Source of the DNA: Vibrio sp. MEBiC08052 | GTDB taxonomy: Bacteria > Pseudomonadota > Gammaproteobacteria > Enterobacterales > Vibrionaceae | DNA length: 64,000 nucleotides | Direction: 5' to 3' | NCBI RefSeq assembly: GCF_001506075.1 | Contig: NZ_KQ947475.1 | Coordinates: forward strand, 1,762,331 to 1,826,330 | Part shown: in pieces, positions 9,134-18,008 of the stretch | How positions within the stretch are numbered: position 1 is the first letter of the stretch | Layout: every line of letters begins with the position of its first letter | Program-made: the position numbers and the translations under genes | Notes under the pieces: model-generated | Databases searched by the model: none | Told to the model about the DNA's origin: nothing | What the model saw: only the letters and a program-made list of their open reading frames with translations

Positions 9134-9544
9134 ATGTCAGACATGCAGGATGAGACCATAGACAACGTGAAAGCTTCTGAATTCATTCATATACTTAATG
9201 CCCTGCCCAATGATCCGGAAATCGTGACCGGAGAAACGTGGCTTCCGGAGCGATTGTTGCAAGTCACATATCTCGATGATTTGCTATTTTGTCAGTTTGA
9301 TAATGCACCGGAAGAGAATGAAGGTGAAGAAGAAGGCAGAGGTTTTGTCGATCATGAACTGTCACTGCTTAAAAGTCATATCATGCAGATCTTTTTGGAA
9401 AAAGCCCCGTTGGAACATAAACGGGATGCGATTCTGGCTTTGATTCTTTATGCGCATGAACACTCGTCATCCGATGTTGTCGAAATGCTTGAGCAACTCA
9501 GCCTACAAGAAAACAGTTTACAAGAACATGATCAAGACATTTAA
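9134..9544 (+). CDS. Conserved-type hypothetical acidic cytosolic protein
   Basis: A protein of 136 residues that I do not recognise. It is acidic, with no signal peptide or membrane segment. A strongly Glu-rich stretch (PEENEGEEEGRG) lies near residues 60-71, and a helical C-terminal half contains KRDAILALILYAHEHSS. ATG at 9134 is used in preference to the TTG one codon before it. The gene is divergent from hrpA and converges on the SDR gene with only 26 bases between the stops. Codon use and composition look like the neighbours, so it is probably a real gene. No function is assigned. Confidence 0.6.
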   Translation: MSDMQDETIDNVKASEFIHILNALPNDPEIVTGETWLPERLLQVTYLDDLLFCQFDNAPEENEGEEEGRGFVDHELSLLKSHIMQIFLEKAPLEHKRDAILALILYAHEHSSSDVVEMLEQLSLQENSLQEHDQDI

Positions 9545-9570
9545 CCTCACCACATCAGCAAAGTGCCTTG

Positions 9571-10632
9571 TCAGCGCTCCAACTGCCCGGTCTCAATCAA
9601 CTGCGCAAAGAAGTCGTTCATCGTCACTGCCAGCGGTCGGTATTTGAGACCCAGTTCCCCGATACTTTTGGTATTGTTGCCCTTCCAAGCATATCCGACA
9701 TTCTGTGCAATACTTTTCCGAGTCATCGTCGGGTTGAGCATCGGTCCAAACAACCAAACCAGAAACTTCGGCAGTACCCGTTTGGGCAGCGGATAATGCT
9801 TGCCATATTTGGGCAACAGTTGACGCGCCATTTCAAGTAATGTCGTGTTATAACCAGAGATAATATATCGTCCCCGGGCATGAGTGGTATAGGCAGCAGA
9901 TAAATGGGCTTCAGCGACATCCCTGACATCAACGACCCCGACACCCCAGTCCGGCACGCCGGCTTTCATGGAGCCATCGCCCATCTGACGGATGATGTGA
10001 AAACTTTCAGATGTCATATACAGGTTAACAGCAGGCCCCATCACCAGTGAAGGATTGATGACGACCAACGTCCACTGTTGTTGGGTCTCTGCAATACGCC
10101 ACGCCTCTTTTTCAGCTTCAGTTTTAGAATATGAGTATGGATTATGCTCCGGAGAGCTGGAGTGATTCCAGACTTCTTCAGTCACCATACCGTACTCTAA
10201 GTCTGACAAATCAGCATTATCGCCATAGATAGCAGCACAACTGCTGGTCAGTACAACACGCTCTACTGACGGTGTTAATGTTGCCTGATTGAGTACATTA
10301 CGGGTACCTTGAACAGCAGGTATAATCAACTCACTTTGCGGATCGCTGACCTGAAGCCGAAATGGTGACGCGGTGTGAAAGACCACACGACACCCTTGCA
10401 TAGCCTCGGAATATGACCCGTCATCAAGTAGATTCGCCTGAAAATAGCGGATCGTTCCCGGTGCTGTACGAGCGATTCGGTTAAGATATTTGAGTTTATC
10501 CTGATCCATTAAATCACGAACCGTCGCGTGTACCGTCACACCTGATTCCAGTAAGCGTTTTATCAGCCAACCGGCCAGATACCCTGTTGCGCCGGTCACA
10601 AGTACCGGCCATTTCCGGTTAATGCTATACAT
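9571..10632 (-). CDS. NAD(P)-dependent epimerase/dehydratase, dihydroflavonol-4-reductase-like extended SDR
   Basis: This 353-residue Rossmann-fold oxidoreductase has the extended-SDR nucleotide motif VTGATGYLAGWL at residues 12-23 and FHTASPF near residue 90. The catalytic Ser lies in VVLTSSCAAIYG and the Tyr/Lys pair in PYSYSKTEAEKE near residue 170. Members of this group reduce aldehydes, ketones or diketide-like substrates; the natural substrate is unknown. It is only 3 bases downstream of a TetR regulator on the same strand, so the pair is one operon controlled by the palindrome at 11254-11275. That context suggests an enzyme induced by a small reactive or toxic molecule. Function is inferred from fold and context. 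Confidence 0.8.
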   Translation of the reverse strand: MYSINRKWPVLVTGATGYLAGWLIKRLLESGVTVHATVRDLMDQDKLKYLNRIARTAPGTIRYFQANLLDDGSYSEAMQGCRVVFHTASPFRLQVSDPQSELIIPAVQGTRNVLNQATLTPSVERVVLTSSCAAIYGDNADLSDLEYGMVTEEVWNHSSSPEHNPYSYSKTEAEKEAWRIAETQQQWTLVVINPSLVMGPAVNLYMTSESFHIIRQMGDGSMKAGVPDWGVGVVDVRDVAEAHLSAAYTTHARGRYIISGYNTTLLEMARQLLPKYGKHYPLPKRVLPKFLVWLFGPMLNPTMTRKSIAQNVGYAWKGNNTKSIGELGLKYRPLAVTMNDFFAQLIETGQLER

Positions 10633-10635
10633 GAT

Positions 10636-11226
10636 TTAATCAATCTCATCTAAACAGGATGCAGAGATCGCAATCCCACGCCAATAAACACGAAATGCCT
10701 CTCGAAATATCATTTCAGTCTCATCGCGGGTGTATTTTTTCCGGTTTGCGTACACCACCAATGAATGCAGGTAACTTTGTGCCGTGATACAAGTCAGCTC
10801 AGGAGAAATAGGATCTAATGTACCGCAGGCCTGAGCGTCTTTTAGTTTTTCGAGCATCGGCTCCCATAACTCTTCTGCATCTTGACGCGCGCTTTCACCC
10901 AATAACTGAGATGAGTTCAGGACATCCAGTGCCCGATATTCCGTCAAATGATCATAGGACCAGTGCGCAAAAGTAATCCATTGGGTAAAACAGACATCGA
11001 GAACCGAAGCAGAGAAATCCACATGGCTCAATATCACGTCAGCCATATTTCTTCTAATAAAGAGATAAACATCATCGATCAGCATCTGCTTGGTTTCAAA
11101 ATGATTAAATAGCGTACCATTGGAGACACCGGCTTCTTTCGCAATGGCAGCGGTCGTGACGCCTACCCCATCCTGAGCGAACAAACGAATCGCGGCTTCA
11201 ATAATCTGCAGTTTCTTTGTGTTCAT
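10636..11226 (-). CDS. TetR-family transcriptional repressor
   Basis: About 196 residues from the ATG at 11226 (an in-frame TTG lies 8 codons upstream). The N-terminal helix-turn-helix is typical: IIEAAIRLFAQDGVG, then TTAAIAKEAGVSNGTLFNHF at residues 24-43, followed by KQMLIDDVY. The C-terminal ligand-binding domain is all-helical and not recognisable to a specific ligand. The gene is followed 3 bases later by the SDR gene. A perfect 22-bp palindrome lies 28 bases upstream, so it most likely represses its own operon and is released by a ligand related to the SDR substrate. Confidence 0.9.
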   Translation of the reverse strand: MNTKKLQIIEAAIRLFAQDGVGVTTAAIAKEAGVSNGTLFNHFETKQMLIDDVYLFIRRNMADVILSHVDFSASVLDVCFTQWITFAHWSYDHLTEYRALDVLNSSQLLGESARQDAEELWEPMLEKLKDAQACGTLDPISPELTCITAQSYLHSLVVYANRKKYTRDETEMIFREAFRVYWRGIAISASCLDEID

Positions 11227-11253
11227 CAACAACGTGTTCACCAAAAACAATAA

Positions 11254-11275
11254 TTAGAGTGACTAGTCACTCTAA
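11254..11275. promoter_or_regulatory. Perfect 22-bp palindrome, predicted TetR operator
   Basis: Half-site TTAGAGTGACT is followed directly by its exact reverse complement AGTCACTCTAA. It lies just upstream of the TetR gene. Perfect palindromes of this type, with the TGACTAGTCA core, are typical operators for TetR-family repressors. Confidence 0.8.
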
Positions 11276-11596
11276 AGTAATACATAAACACATCATCAGT
11301 CAATCATTTATTGATTGAGAATCATTTTCATTTTAATTAATAAAACCAGTCTGACATAAAGGCTCATACTGTGAGCATTGAAAAATGAACCGGCTCGCAC
11401 TCCGGTGGTCAAAAAAACAAAAGAGGCATCAATGCAGTCTTTCAAGATGGGTGATCCACCAGTCGGATTCCATTGTATAACCTTTTCCCAATGCACTTGG
11501 GTATAAAACAATCAATATCGAATCGATCACGTTTATTTTCTGATGATCCTATGATATTTCTTACGGCTGATAATCAAGCGCTTCTGTGAGGAAAAT
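11276..11596. other. Intergenic region between divergent tetR and terB-like genes
   Basis: About 320 bases with no supported gene. A minus-strand open frame of 67 codons at 11308-11511 has no ribosome site or recognisable content and is not called. The right end carries the ribosome site GTGAGGA of the TerB gene. Confidence 0.5.
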
Positions 11597-12046
11597 ATGT
11601 TTAATACCATTACATCGCTTTTTAAGGAACTACTTGAGGGTCAGGATCTCGGTCATCATGAAGACAGTCCGCAACTGGCAATTGCATGTCTGCTGACTGA
11701 GGTGTCAGGTGCTGATCACGACATATCTCAGCCAGAAAAAAATGCGCAAACTCAACTGCTTATCAAACTGTGTCAACTGACTCAACCCGAAGCAGACAAT
11801 CTGTTAAAGCAGGCTGCACTGCAAGTCAAAGATTCAGCTTCGCTCTATGATTTTACATCTCAACTGAGAACTTTATCTCAAGAAAGACGTTTTGAACTGA
11901 TCCGTGCCATGTGGGAAGTCGCCAATGCCGATCATTATATCGACCCGTTTGAAGATGCGGTAATTCGTAAGACCGCAGAGCTTTTATATGTCGATCACAG
12001 TGAATTTATCCGGGCAAAACTGATCGTGACCGATCATAAATCTTAA
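11597..12046 (+). CDS. TerB-family (tellurite-resistance-associated) protein
   Basis: A 149-residue helical cytosolic protein with the TerB/DjlA-like layout. There are two helical repeats, each with an acidic cluster: TEVSGADHDISQPEK near 35-50 and WEVANADHYIDPFEDAVIR near 113-131. The second copy is the typical TerB signature (A-D-G/H-x-I-D-P-x-E). In larger systems TerB binds metal and works with other Ter proteins, but none is present here, so a tellurite role cannot be inferred. Solo TerB genes next to rimO are plausible housekeeping genes in vibrios. The gene has GAGGA before ATG and stands alone. Confidence 0.8.
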   Translation: MFNTITSLFKELLEGQDLGHHEDSPQLAIACLLTEVSGADHDISQPEKNAQTQLLIKLCQLTQPEADNLLKQAALQVKDSASLYDFTSQLRTLSQERRFELIRAMWEVANADHYIDPFEDAVIRKTAELLYVDHSEFIRAKLIVTDHKS

Positions 12047-12179
12047 CGGCTCATCCCTCTTCGCGGTATCTTCCGGGATTTCTCGTCACGATAAACGCAA
12101 CATATTTATATCCATTTATTTCCAGAGAGAGGTCGGACAATCCTGAACGACTTCTTCTGTTCAATTTCTACACGTCCGC

Positions 12180-12235
12180 TATAATGTGTGCCCTTTGATA
12201 ACCGGATGATGTTAAAACAGTCTCAAGTCATCCGG
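12180..12235 (+). promoter_or_regulatory. Candidate rimO promoter and 5'-leader inverted repeat
   Basis: A perfect -10 box TATAAT sits at 12180-12185 with only a weak -35 around 12157-12163. Just downstream CCGGATGA (12202-12209) and TCATCCGG (12228-12235) form an 8-bp inverted repeat in what would be the rimO leader. No T-run follows, so it is not an obvious terminator. Confidence 0.45.
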
Positions 12236-12331
12236 AACCACTGTAAGACAACGATTTGAGCCGCTTGGCCGAATCGCTGTTTGATAAGCGGTGACCATTG
12301 ATAACATACGATTAGGTAGCAAAATAAAGCA

Positions 12332-13741
12332 ATGACAGTCCATACTTATACGCCAAATCAAACCACGACTCTGGATACAGCGCAAAAAACACTGACACAG
12401 CAAGAATCAATCAATCATGCAGCGGCAGGCAACAGAATCGGATTTGTCTCTCTGGGGTGCCCGAAAAACCTTGTCGATTCGGAGCGAATTCTGACGCAAT
12501 TACGCACCGAAGGGTACGATATCGTCAGCCAGTATCAGAATGCCGATTTGGTCATCGTCAACACTTGTGGTTTTATCGACAGTGCCGTTCAGGAGTCTCT
12601 GGATGCGATCGGAGAAGCGCTGAATGAAAACGGCAAAGTCATTGTCACCGGATGTCTCGGGGCGCGAGAAGATGAAATCCGAGAAGTTCATCCCAATGTA
12701 TTAGGCATTACCGGACCACATGCTTACGAAAATGTCCTTGAGCATGTTCATCAGTTTGTGCCGCGTCCGGCACACAATCCATATACCAGTCTCGTCCCGG
12801 ATCATGGCGTCAAACTGACCCCGAAACACTACGCGTATCTGAAAATCTCAGAAGGCTGTAATCATCGTTGTACGTTCTGCATTATCCCTTCCATGCGCGG
12901 TCAGTTAGTGAGCCGCCCGGTTGGCGAAATCATCGGAGAAGCAGAACGACTGAAAAACGCGGGCGTCAAAGAACTACTTGTGATCAGTCAGGATACCAGT
13001 GCTTATGGCGTGGATACCAAACACAGCCTTGGTTTCTCAAACGGCACACCAGTGAGACAAAACCTCAAAGCGCTCAGTGAACACCTGAGTCAGTTAGAAA
13101 TTTGGGTCCGACTCCATTACGTTTATCCTTATCCCCATGTGGATGACATTATTCCATTGATGGCAGAAGGCAAGATCCTGCCCTATCTCGACATCCCCTT
13201 TCAACATGCCAGCCCGCGTGTTTTGAAAATGATGAAACGGCCGGGACAAGCAGAACGGACACTGGAACGCATTAAACAGTGGCGTGAAATCTGCCCTCAA
13301 TTAGTCATTCGTTCCACCTTTATCGTCGGTTTCCCCGGAGAAACGGAAGAAGATTTTCAAATCTTACTTGATTGGCTGCAGGAAGCGCAGCTCGATCGAG
13401 TCGGTTGCTTTAAATACTCTCCGGTTGAAGGCGCAACCGCCAATGAACTGGCCGAACAAGTTCCGGAATCGATCAAGCAAGAGCGCTACGAGCGTTTTAT
13501 GGCGTTGCAGCAAGCAATCAGTACCGCGAAACTACAACGTCGTGTCGGCACTCAAATGCAAGTGCTGATCGATGACGTCGATCAGGAAGGTGCGATAGGC
13601 CGTACTTACGCTGACGCACCTGAAATTGACGGCGTGGTTTACCTCAATGGTGAAACGGGGGTAAAAGCGGGAGATTTGGTTAATGTCATCATTGAACATG
13701 CAGACGAATATGATCTGTGGGGCAGCCTGATCGCTGACTAG
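12332..13741 (+). CDS. rimO: Ribosomal protein S12 methylthiotransferase RimO
   Basis: RimO adds a methylthio group to Asp89 (E. coli numbering) of ribosomal protein S12, using two Fe-S clusters and S-adenosylmethionine. The N-terminal MTTase domain starts [15 protein letters not shown] near residue 38, with further cluster cysteines in IVNTCGFI and [11 protein letters not shown]. The radical-SAM motif CNHRCTFC (CX3CX2C) is near residue 177. A C-terminal TRAM domain (about residues 400-469) binds the substrate. At 469 residues it is slightly longer than E. coli RimO (441) owing to an N-terminal extension of about 35 residues. The gene has its own terminator at 13761 and stands alone. Confidence 0.97.
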   Translation: MTVHTYTPNQTTTLDTAQKTLTQQESINHAAAGNRIGFVSLGCPKNLVDSERILTQLRTEGYDIVSQYQNADLVIVNTCGFIDSAVQESLDAIGEALNENGKVIVTGCLGAREDEIREVHPNVLGITGPHAYENVLEHVHQFVPRPAHNPYTSLVPDHGVKLTPKHYAYLKISEGCNHRCTFCIIPSMRGQLVSRPVGEIIGEAERLKNAGVKELLVISQDTSAYGVDTKHSLGFSNGTPVRQNLKALSEHLSQLEIWVRLHYVYPYPHVDDIIPLMAEGKILPYLDIPFQHASPRVLKMMKRPGQAERTLERIKQWREICPQLVIRSTFIVGFPGETEEDFQILLDWLQEAQLDRVGCFKYSPVEGATANELAEQVPESIKQERYERFMALQQAISTAKLQRRVGTQMQVLIDDVDQEGAIGRTYADAPEIDGVVYLNGETGVKAGDLVNVIIEHADEYDLWGSLIAD

Positions 13742-13760
13742 CACGCGCCTCTTTTCTCCC

Positions 13761-13800
13761 TCAGCATCATCATGATCTCCCGATGATGCTGATTTCTTTT
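13761..13800 (+). terminator. Rho-independent terminator of rimO
   Basis: TCAGCATCAT (13761-13770) pairs perfectly with ATGATGCTGA (13783-13792), followed by TTTCTTTT. It lies 20 bases after the rimO stop. Confidence 0.85.
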
Positions 13801-13871
13801 ACAAAAGCAGCAACTAAAGCTATGCTGCTTCTTCTTTTTTTCTTTTTCTGATAAAAGAAGGATTCCTGAAG

Positions 13872-14756
13872 ATGTGGATTCTTGTGACCCTCTTTGCTGC
13901 GGCTTGCCAGTCCATTCGTACTGCTTATCAAAAAACACTCTCCCAAGAGCAGGGCTTTTTACACGCAACCATGGCACGCTCGTTGTATGGTTTACCCATT
14001 GTGAGTGTCTATCTGCTGATTTGTTGGCATTTTATCGGACAAATTACGTTCCCTTCCATCGGACAATTTCTCGGTTATGCTTCTGTCTGTGCCATTGCAC
14101 AGGTGCTCGCCACTTATTTGATGCTCCGGGTTTTTCAATCCGGCAGTTTTGCGTTAGGCACACTTCTGGCAAAAACAGAAGCGGTTCTGGCAGCGCTGAT
14201 CGGCATTCCGTTATTACACAATTCGCTGAACCTGATTGCTTGGAGCGGTATCGCACTGGGCGTCACCGGGACGTTAGTGATGAGTATACGACTGAGTAAT
14301 TTACGTCATGCACATAAAGATATGTCACTACTTGCCGGGTTAGGTAGCGGATTATGCTTTGCCGTCACATCAGTGACAGCGTCACTTGCGAGTCATTCAT
14401 TACAAGGCTCGATTATTACCAGCGCCGGAATCACCATCTGGTACGTACTTGCACTGCAATCGGTGCTCTTATGTAGCCTGCAAATCTATCGCAGCCGTGA
14501 TCTCTTCTCGCCTGTGAAGCAGTCTTTCCTGCTCAGCAGCAAAGTCGGTATTCTTAGTTCATTGGGCTCAATCGGTTGGTTCACCGGATTTGCACTGATT
14601 AATCCGGCACTGGTCAAAACGCTGGGACAAGTAGAGATTCTTGGCACGCTCTACTTTTCCAAACGGCGCTTTCATGAACGGATGACCTTACAACAATGGC
14701 TCGGTGGCAGTATGATCATCGGGAGTGTCGTCTTGGTCGCGGTTGCAACGCTGTGA
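13872..14756 (+). CDS. EamA/DMT-family inner-membrane transporter
   Basis: A 294-residue hydrophobic protein with about ten transmembrane helices in two EamA-type halves. The first helix begins at the N-terminus (WILVTLFAAACQSIRTAYQK), and the mid-protein loop near residues 145-150 (LRHAHKDMS) separates the repeats. The C-terminal half ends with MIIGSVVLVAVATL. DMT proteins export or exchange amino acids and other small metabolites; the substrate is unknown. AAGGA lies 9 bases before ATG. The gene sits between the rimO terminator and the convergent exonuclease gene and appears monocistronic. Confidence 0.8.
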   Translation: MWILVTLFAAACQSIRTAYQKTLSQEQGFLHATMARSLYGLPIVSVYLLICWHFIGQITFPSIGQFLGYASVCAIAQVLATYLMLRVFQSGSFALGTLLAKTEAVLAALIGIPLLHNSLNLIAWSGIALGVTGTLVMSIRLSNLRHAHKDMSLLAGLGSGLCFAVTSVTASLASHSLQGSIITSAGITIWYVLALQSVLLCSLQIYRSRDLFSPVKQSFLLSSKVGILSSLGSIGWFTGFALINPALVKTLGQVEILGTLYFSKRRFHERMTLQQWLGGSMIIGSVVLVAVATL

Positions 14757-14791
14757 AATGGTGAGTCTCTGCGTGCCACGAACGACCAGTG

Positions 14792-15322
14792 CTATAACAT
14801 CGTCAATGCCAGTTTAGCGAGGTTATAGGCGTCAACATACCCGGAATGCTGACGTCCTTCCCATGGAATCCCAGCCGCTTCCTGAGCCGTCCGGTGTCCG
14901 CTCCGGCGTTCTTTCATGCGGTGCTGAATCCGGTACAAAGTTGCCAAATTAATAAACTCATGGATCGGTGACTCGATGCCTTTCTGCTCGCACTCTCGTT
15001 GCAAAATCAAATCATCCCTGCCCCATGCCATGTAGACTTTATTGGTTGAACCAAAGTTTTTGATTATCGACTGAACCACCTGCGCCAATGGCCGACCTTG
15101 CTTTTCCAATTTGCGCGGGGTGATGCCCGTCAGTTCAGCGCAAAATAAAGACACTTCATCCTGTTCCGGCTGAACATAATACTGGGCTCTTTTCACAATT
15201 TTACCTTCATCCAGTGCGATTTCAGCCAAACCGATTTCAATAATTTCTCCGGTTGTTCCGACACCGTTTTCATTCCAACAACACATTTCCAGATCGAAGC
15301 AGACTACCCGATTGCAGTTCAT
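14792..15322 (-). CDS. DEDDh-family 3'-5' exonuclease
   Basis: A 176-residue exonuclease fold. Exo I is FDLEMC with Asp10 and Glu12, Exo II is the GRDDLIL region near residue 101, and Exo III is HSGYVDAYN with His159 and Asp164, which defines the DEDDh class. Such enzymes remove nucleotides from RNA or DNA 3' ends using two metal ions. It resembles the ERI-1/KapD-like branch more than DnaQ or RNase T. The specific substrate is unknown. ATG at 15322 is the first in frame and leaves a complete Exo I motif. The neighbours are unrelated. Confidence 0.85.
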   Translation of the reverse strand: MNCNRVVCFDLEMCCWNENGVGTTGEIIEIGLAEIALDEGKIVKRAQYYVQPEQDEVSLFCAELTGITPRKLEKQGRPLAQVVQSIIKNFGSTNKVYMAWGRDDLILQRECEQKGIESPIHEFINLATLYRIQHRMKERRSGHRTAQEAAGIPWEGRQHSGYVDAYNLAKLALTML

Positions 15323-15529
15323 AACCTATATACCCAGTCTTTCGCTCAAACCCGTGATCATAATGAAATAATCTCAAAAAGCGAATCACGGATACACCCC
15401 CCAGAACAGGATGAACAAATATTCAGCGAACAAGCGCATGATGATAGTAAATCCAGTGCCTGATACATGGCTTTATGGCCTTTTGTGTTAATATTCGCAC
15501 CACTATTTCAATGTAGCAGAGAATTGCAT

Positions 15530-16150
15530 ATGACCTTCGATCTAAACACTATGCCGACAAGTTTCGACATGCTTCATGCCATTCTGGCCCTGTGTGCCAT
15601 CGTTTTATTCATTTTAGTGATCAGCCGTCGGGCCAAAGTCATCGAAAAAATTGTTGAGAAACCAGTCGAAACCGTCGTTGAAAAACCGGTTGAAAAGATT
15701 GTCGAAGTGGAAAAAGTCGTTGAAGTCGAAAAAGTGGTTGAGAAAGTCGTCGAATCCAAACTGGCAACAGCATCAACGGATGCTGCATTACAAATACTGG
15801 CTCTGTTTCAGAAAGAAGCCAGACTGATCGATTTTCTCAATGAAGAGATTATTCACTATTCCGACGAAGAAGTGGGAGCCGCTGCACGTGTCATTCACAG
15901 TGGCGGTAAAAAAGTACTGGATGACTATCTCCGTCTCCAACCCATTCGTCATGAAGCAGAAGAAAGCCACATCACGATTGAAGCGGATTTCAACCCACAA
16001 GCCATTCGTCTGACGGGCCATGTTACCGGTCATGCACCTTATCAGGGACTGTTGGTTCACAAAGGCTGGCAAGTCACAGAAATCAGCCTCCCGCAAATCG
16101 CACCAGACTATGATACATCGATTATTGCACCGGCAGAGGTGGAACTGTAA
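15530..16150 (+). CDS. DUF2760 membrane-anchored protein of the Hsp70 operon
   Basis: About 206 residues from ATG 15530 (AGAGAA upstream; an in-frame ATG 21 codons earlier has no ribosome site and is less likely). A transmembrane helix spans roughly residues 15-33 (LHAILALCAIVLFILVIS), then RR. A charged repeat of VEK/VEKP/VEVEK units covers about residues 37-70 and probably forms an extended stalk or coiled coil. The C-terminal domain (LQILALFQKEARLIDFLNEE onward) has the DUF2760 character. Its TAA overlaps the ATG of the first Hsp70 gene by one base, indicating translational coupling. The layout suggests a membrane anchor or client/cofactor for the two chaperones. Biochemical function is unknown. 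Confidence 0.85.
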   Translation: MTFDLNTMPTSFDMLHAILALCAIVLFILVISRRAKVIEKIVEKPVETVVEKPVEKIVEVEKVVEVEKVVEKVVESKLATASTDAALQILALFQKEARLIDFLNEEIIHYSDEEVGAAARVIHSGGKKVLDDYLRLQPIRHEAEESHITIEADFNPQAIRLTGHVTGHAPYQGLLVHKGWQVTEISLPQIAPDYDTSIIAPAEVEL

Positions 16151-18006
16151 TGGAACAACATGCGCGTTATTGTGTCGGTATCGATCTCGGAACCACTCAC
16201 AGTGTGTTGTCTTATGTGGATATGCACGCTGAAACCCCGCAGGTCACGGTATTATCTATTCCGCAAATGACCGCACCGGGTACGGTGGAATCATTGCCTC
16301 AGTTAGGCTCATTTGTTTATCAGCCCCATGAGCATGAAATGTCTCCCAGCGCCCGGATTCTCCCTTGGAGTGATGAGCCACAAGCACTGGTCGGAGCAAT
16401 CGCCCGTCAGTTGGGTAGTAAAACCCCGATTCGTCTCATCGCCAGTGCCAAATCCTGGCTGTGTCATGGTGGCGTCAACCGCCGTGATGCTTTCTTACCG
16501 GCAGGTAGTCCGGATGATGTCAGTAAGCTGTCGCCACTACAGGCCAGCGAACTGTATCTGGCGCACTTACAAAACGCCTGGAACCACCAGTTCCCCCAGT
16601 ATCCTTTGGCGGAACAAGATGTCACCATTACAATCCCGGCCTCATTTGACCCGGCCGCCCGCGACTTCACGGCAGAAGCCGCTAAAAATATCGGCCTCAG
16701 CCGCCGGACACTATTAGAAGAACCTCAGGCCGCACTTTATAGCTGGATTGATGCCAATGGTGACTCATGGCGTGAGCGTGTCAATGTCGGTGATGTGGTA
16801 CTGGTGGTTGATATCGGGGGCGGAACAACCGACTTATCCCTAGTCGAAATCAAAGAGAGTGACGGCCATCTGGTTCTGGAACGGGTTGCTGTCGGTGAAC
16901 ATATTCTGCTGGGCGGTGACAATATGGATCTCGCCCTCGCCTATCGCCTGAAAATGAAATTGGCACAGAATGGTCAAGAGCTGCAATCATGGCAGATTCA
17001 GGCGATCACTCACGCTTGTCGTGATGCTAAAGAAGCACTGCTCAACGATGCACAACTGGATGCATTCCCGATTGTTGTACCAAGCAGAAGTTCGAAACTT
17101 TTCGGTGCGACGTTGAAAACCGAACTGACGCAACAAGAAGTCCGCCAGACGCTGGTAGATGGCTTCTTCCCTCAAGTCGGAATTAGCGAGCTGCCCCAAC
17201 AAAGAGCCCGTGGCGCTCTGACTCAGATGGGTCTGCCCTATGCGCAAGATGCCGGGATTACTCGTCATATCGCCGCATTCTTAACCAAACAAGCAGGCGA
17301 TTCTTCTGAAGCTGACCCCGTGATGCCGTTTGGCGGAATTCCCGGTCTGGAAACGTCCGCATCTCCTACATTCATTCAACCCAGCGCGATTTTACTCAAC
17401 GGCGGTGTCCTCAAATCGACATTACTTACGGAACGACTGCTGGCAACCATCAATCGCTGGCTGACCGATGCGGGGGCTGAGTCAGCCCGCACACTGACCG
17501 GCATTAATCTTGATCTGGCCGTGTCTCAGGGAGCGGCCTATTACGGTGCGGTACGTCAGGGAAGCGGCGTCAGAATTCGCGGCGGATTAGCCAGTGCGTA
17601 TTATGTCGGAATTGAAAGTGCCATGCCGGCAATTCCGGGGATGGCTCCCCCACTGGAAGCAATATGTGTCGCCCCTTTCGGGATGGAAGAAGGCGCCAGT
17701 GTCACCATCAGTCAACGGGAGTTTGGTTTGGTGATTGGTCAACCGGTTCACTTCCAATTTTTCGGTTCAACGGTTCGGCGGGATGACTCAGCCGGTACCC
17801 ATCTGGATGCCTGGTCTGCAGATGAACTACAACAACTACCGGAGATTCAGGTGACATTACCCGTGACCGAAGGCCGCAAACATGGTCAGATTGTGCCGGT
17901 GACTCTTGCAGCTCATGTCACAGAAGTAGGCACCCTGTATCTCGAAGCGATTGCCACAGATAATGGCCAGAAATGGCATGTCGAGTTTGATGTACGTGAA
18001 GGATAA
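16150..18006 (+). CDS. Non-canonical Hsp70-family protein (618 aa)
   Basis: The actin-like ATPase domain is intact. Phosphate-1 is VGIDLGTTHSV at residues 7-17, phosphate-2 is VVDIGGGTTDLSL near 219-231, the hinge motif GGDNMDLALA is near 256, and the adenosine loop is LLNGGVLKS near 417. The C-terminal part from about residue 480 is short. It lacks the DnaK-type substrate-binding signature, the helical lid and the acidic C-terminal tail, so it is not DnaK, HscA or HscC. It is translationally coupled to DUF2760 upstream and separated by 2 bases from a second, larger Hsp70. No DnaJ or GrpE gene is adjacent. It probably works as a pair with its neighbour on a dedicated client. Confidence 0.9.
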   Translation: MEQHARYCVGIDLGTTHSVLSYVDMHAETPQVTVLSIPQMTAPGTVESLPQLGSFVYQPHEHEMSPSARILPWSDEPQALVGAIARQLGSKTPIRLIASAKSWLCHGGVNRRDAFLPAGSPDDVSKLSPLQASELYLAHLQNAWNHQFPQYPLAEQDVTITIPASFDPAARDFTAEAAKNIGLSRRTLLEEPQAALYSWIDANGDSWRERVNVGDVVLVVDIGGGTTDLSLVEIKESDGHLVLERVAVGEHILLGGDNMDLALAYRLKMKLAQNGQELQSWQIQAITHACRDAKEALLNDAQLDAFPIVVPSRSSKLFGATLKTELTQQEVRQTLVDGFFPQVGISELPQQRARGALTQMGLPYAQDAGITRHIAAFLTKQAGDSSEADPVMPFGGIPGLETSASPTFIQPSAILLNGGVLKSTLLTERLLATINRWLTDAGAESARTLTGINLDLAVSQGAAYYGAVRQGSGVRIRGGLASAYYVGIESAMPAIPGMAPPLEAICVAPFGMEEGASVTISQREFGLVIGQPVHFQFFGSTVRRDDSAGTHLDAWSADELQQLPEIQVTLPVTEGRKHGQIVPVTLAAHVTEVGTLYLEAIATDNGQKWHVEFDVREG

Positions 18007-18008
18007 CT

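Noticed and set aside
11308-11511. Minus-strand 67-codon open frame between tetR and the TerB gene
   Set aside because: No ribosome site and no recognisable protein features; composition looks like intergenic DNA.
11597-12046. Tellurite-resistance operon around the TerB protein
   Set aside because: No TerA, TerC, TerD, TerZ or related genes nearby; a solo TerB does not support the phenotype.
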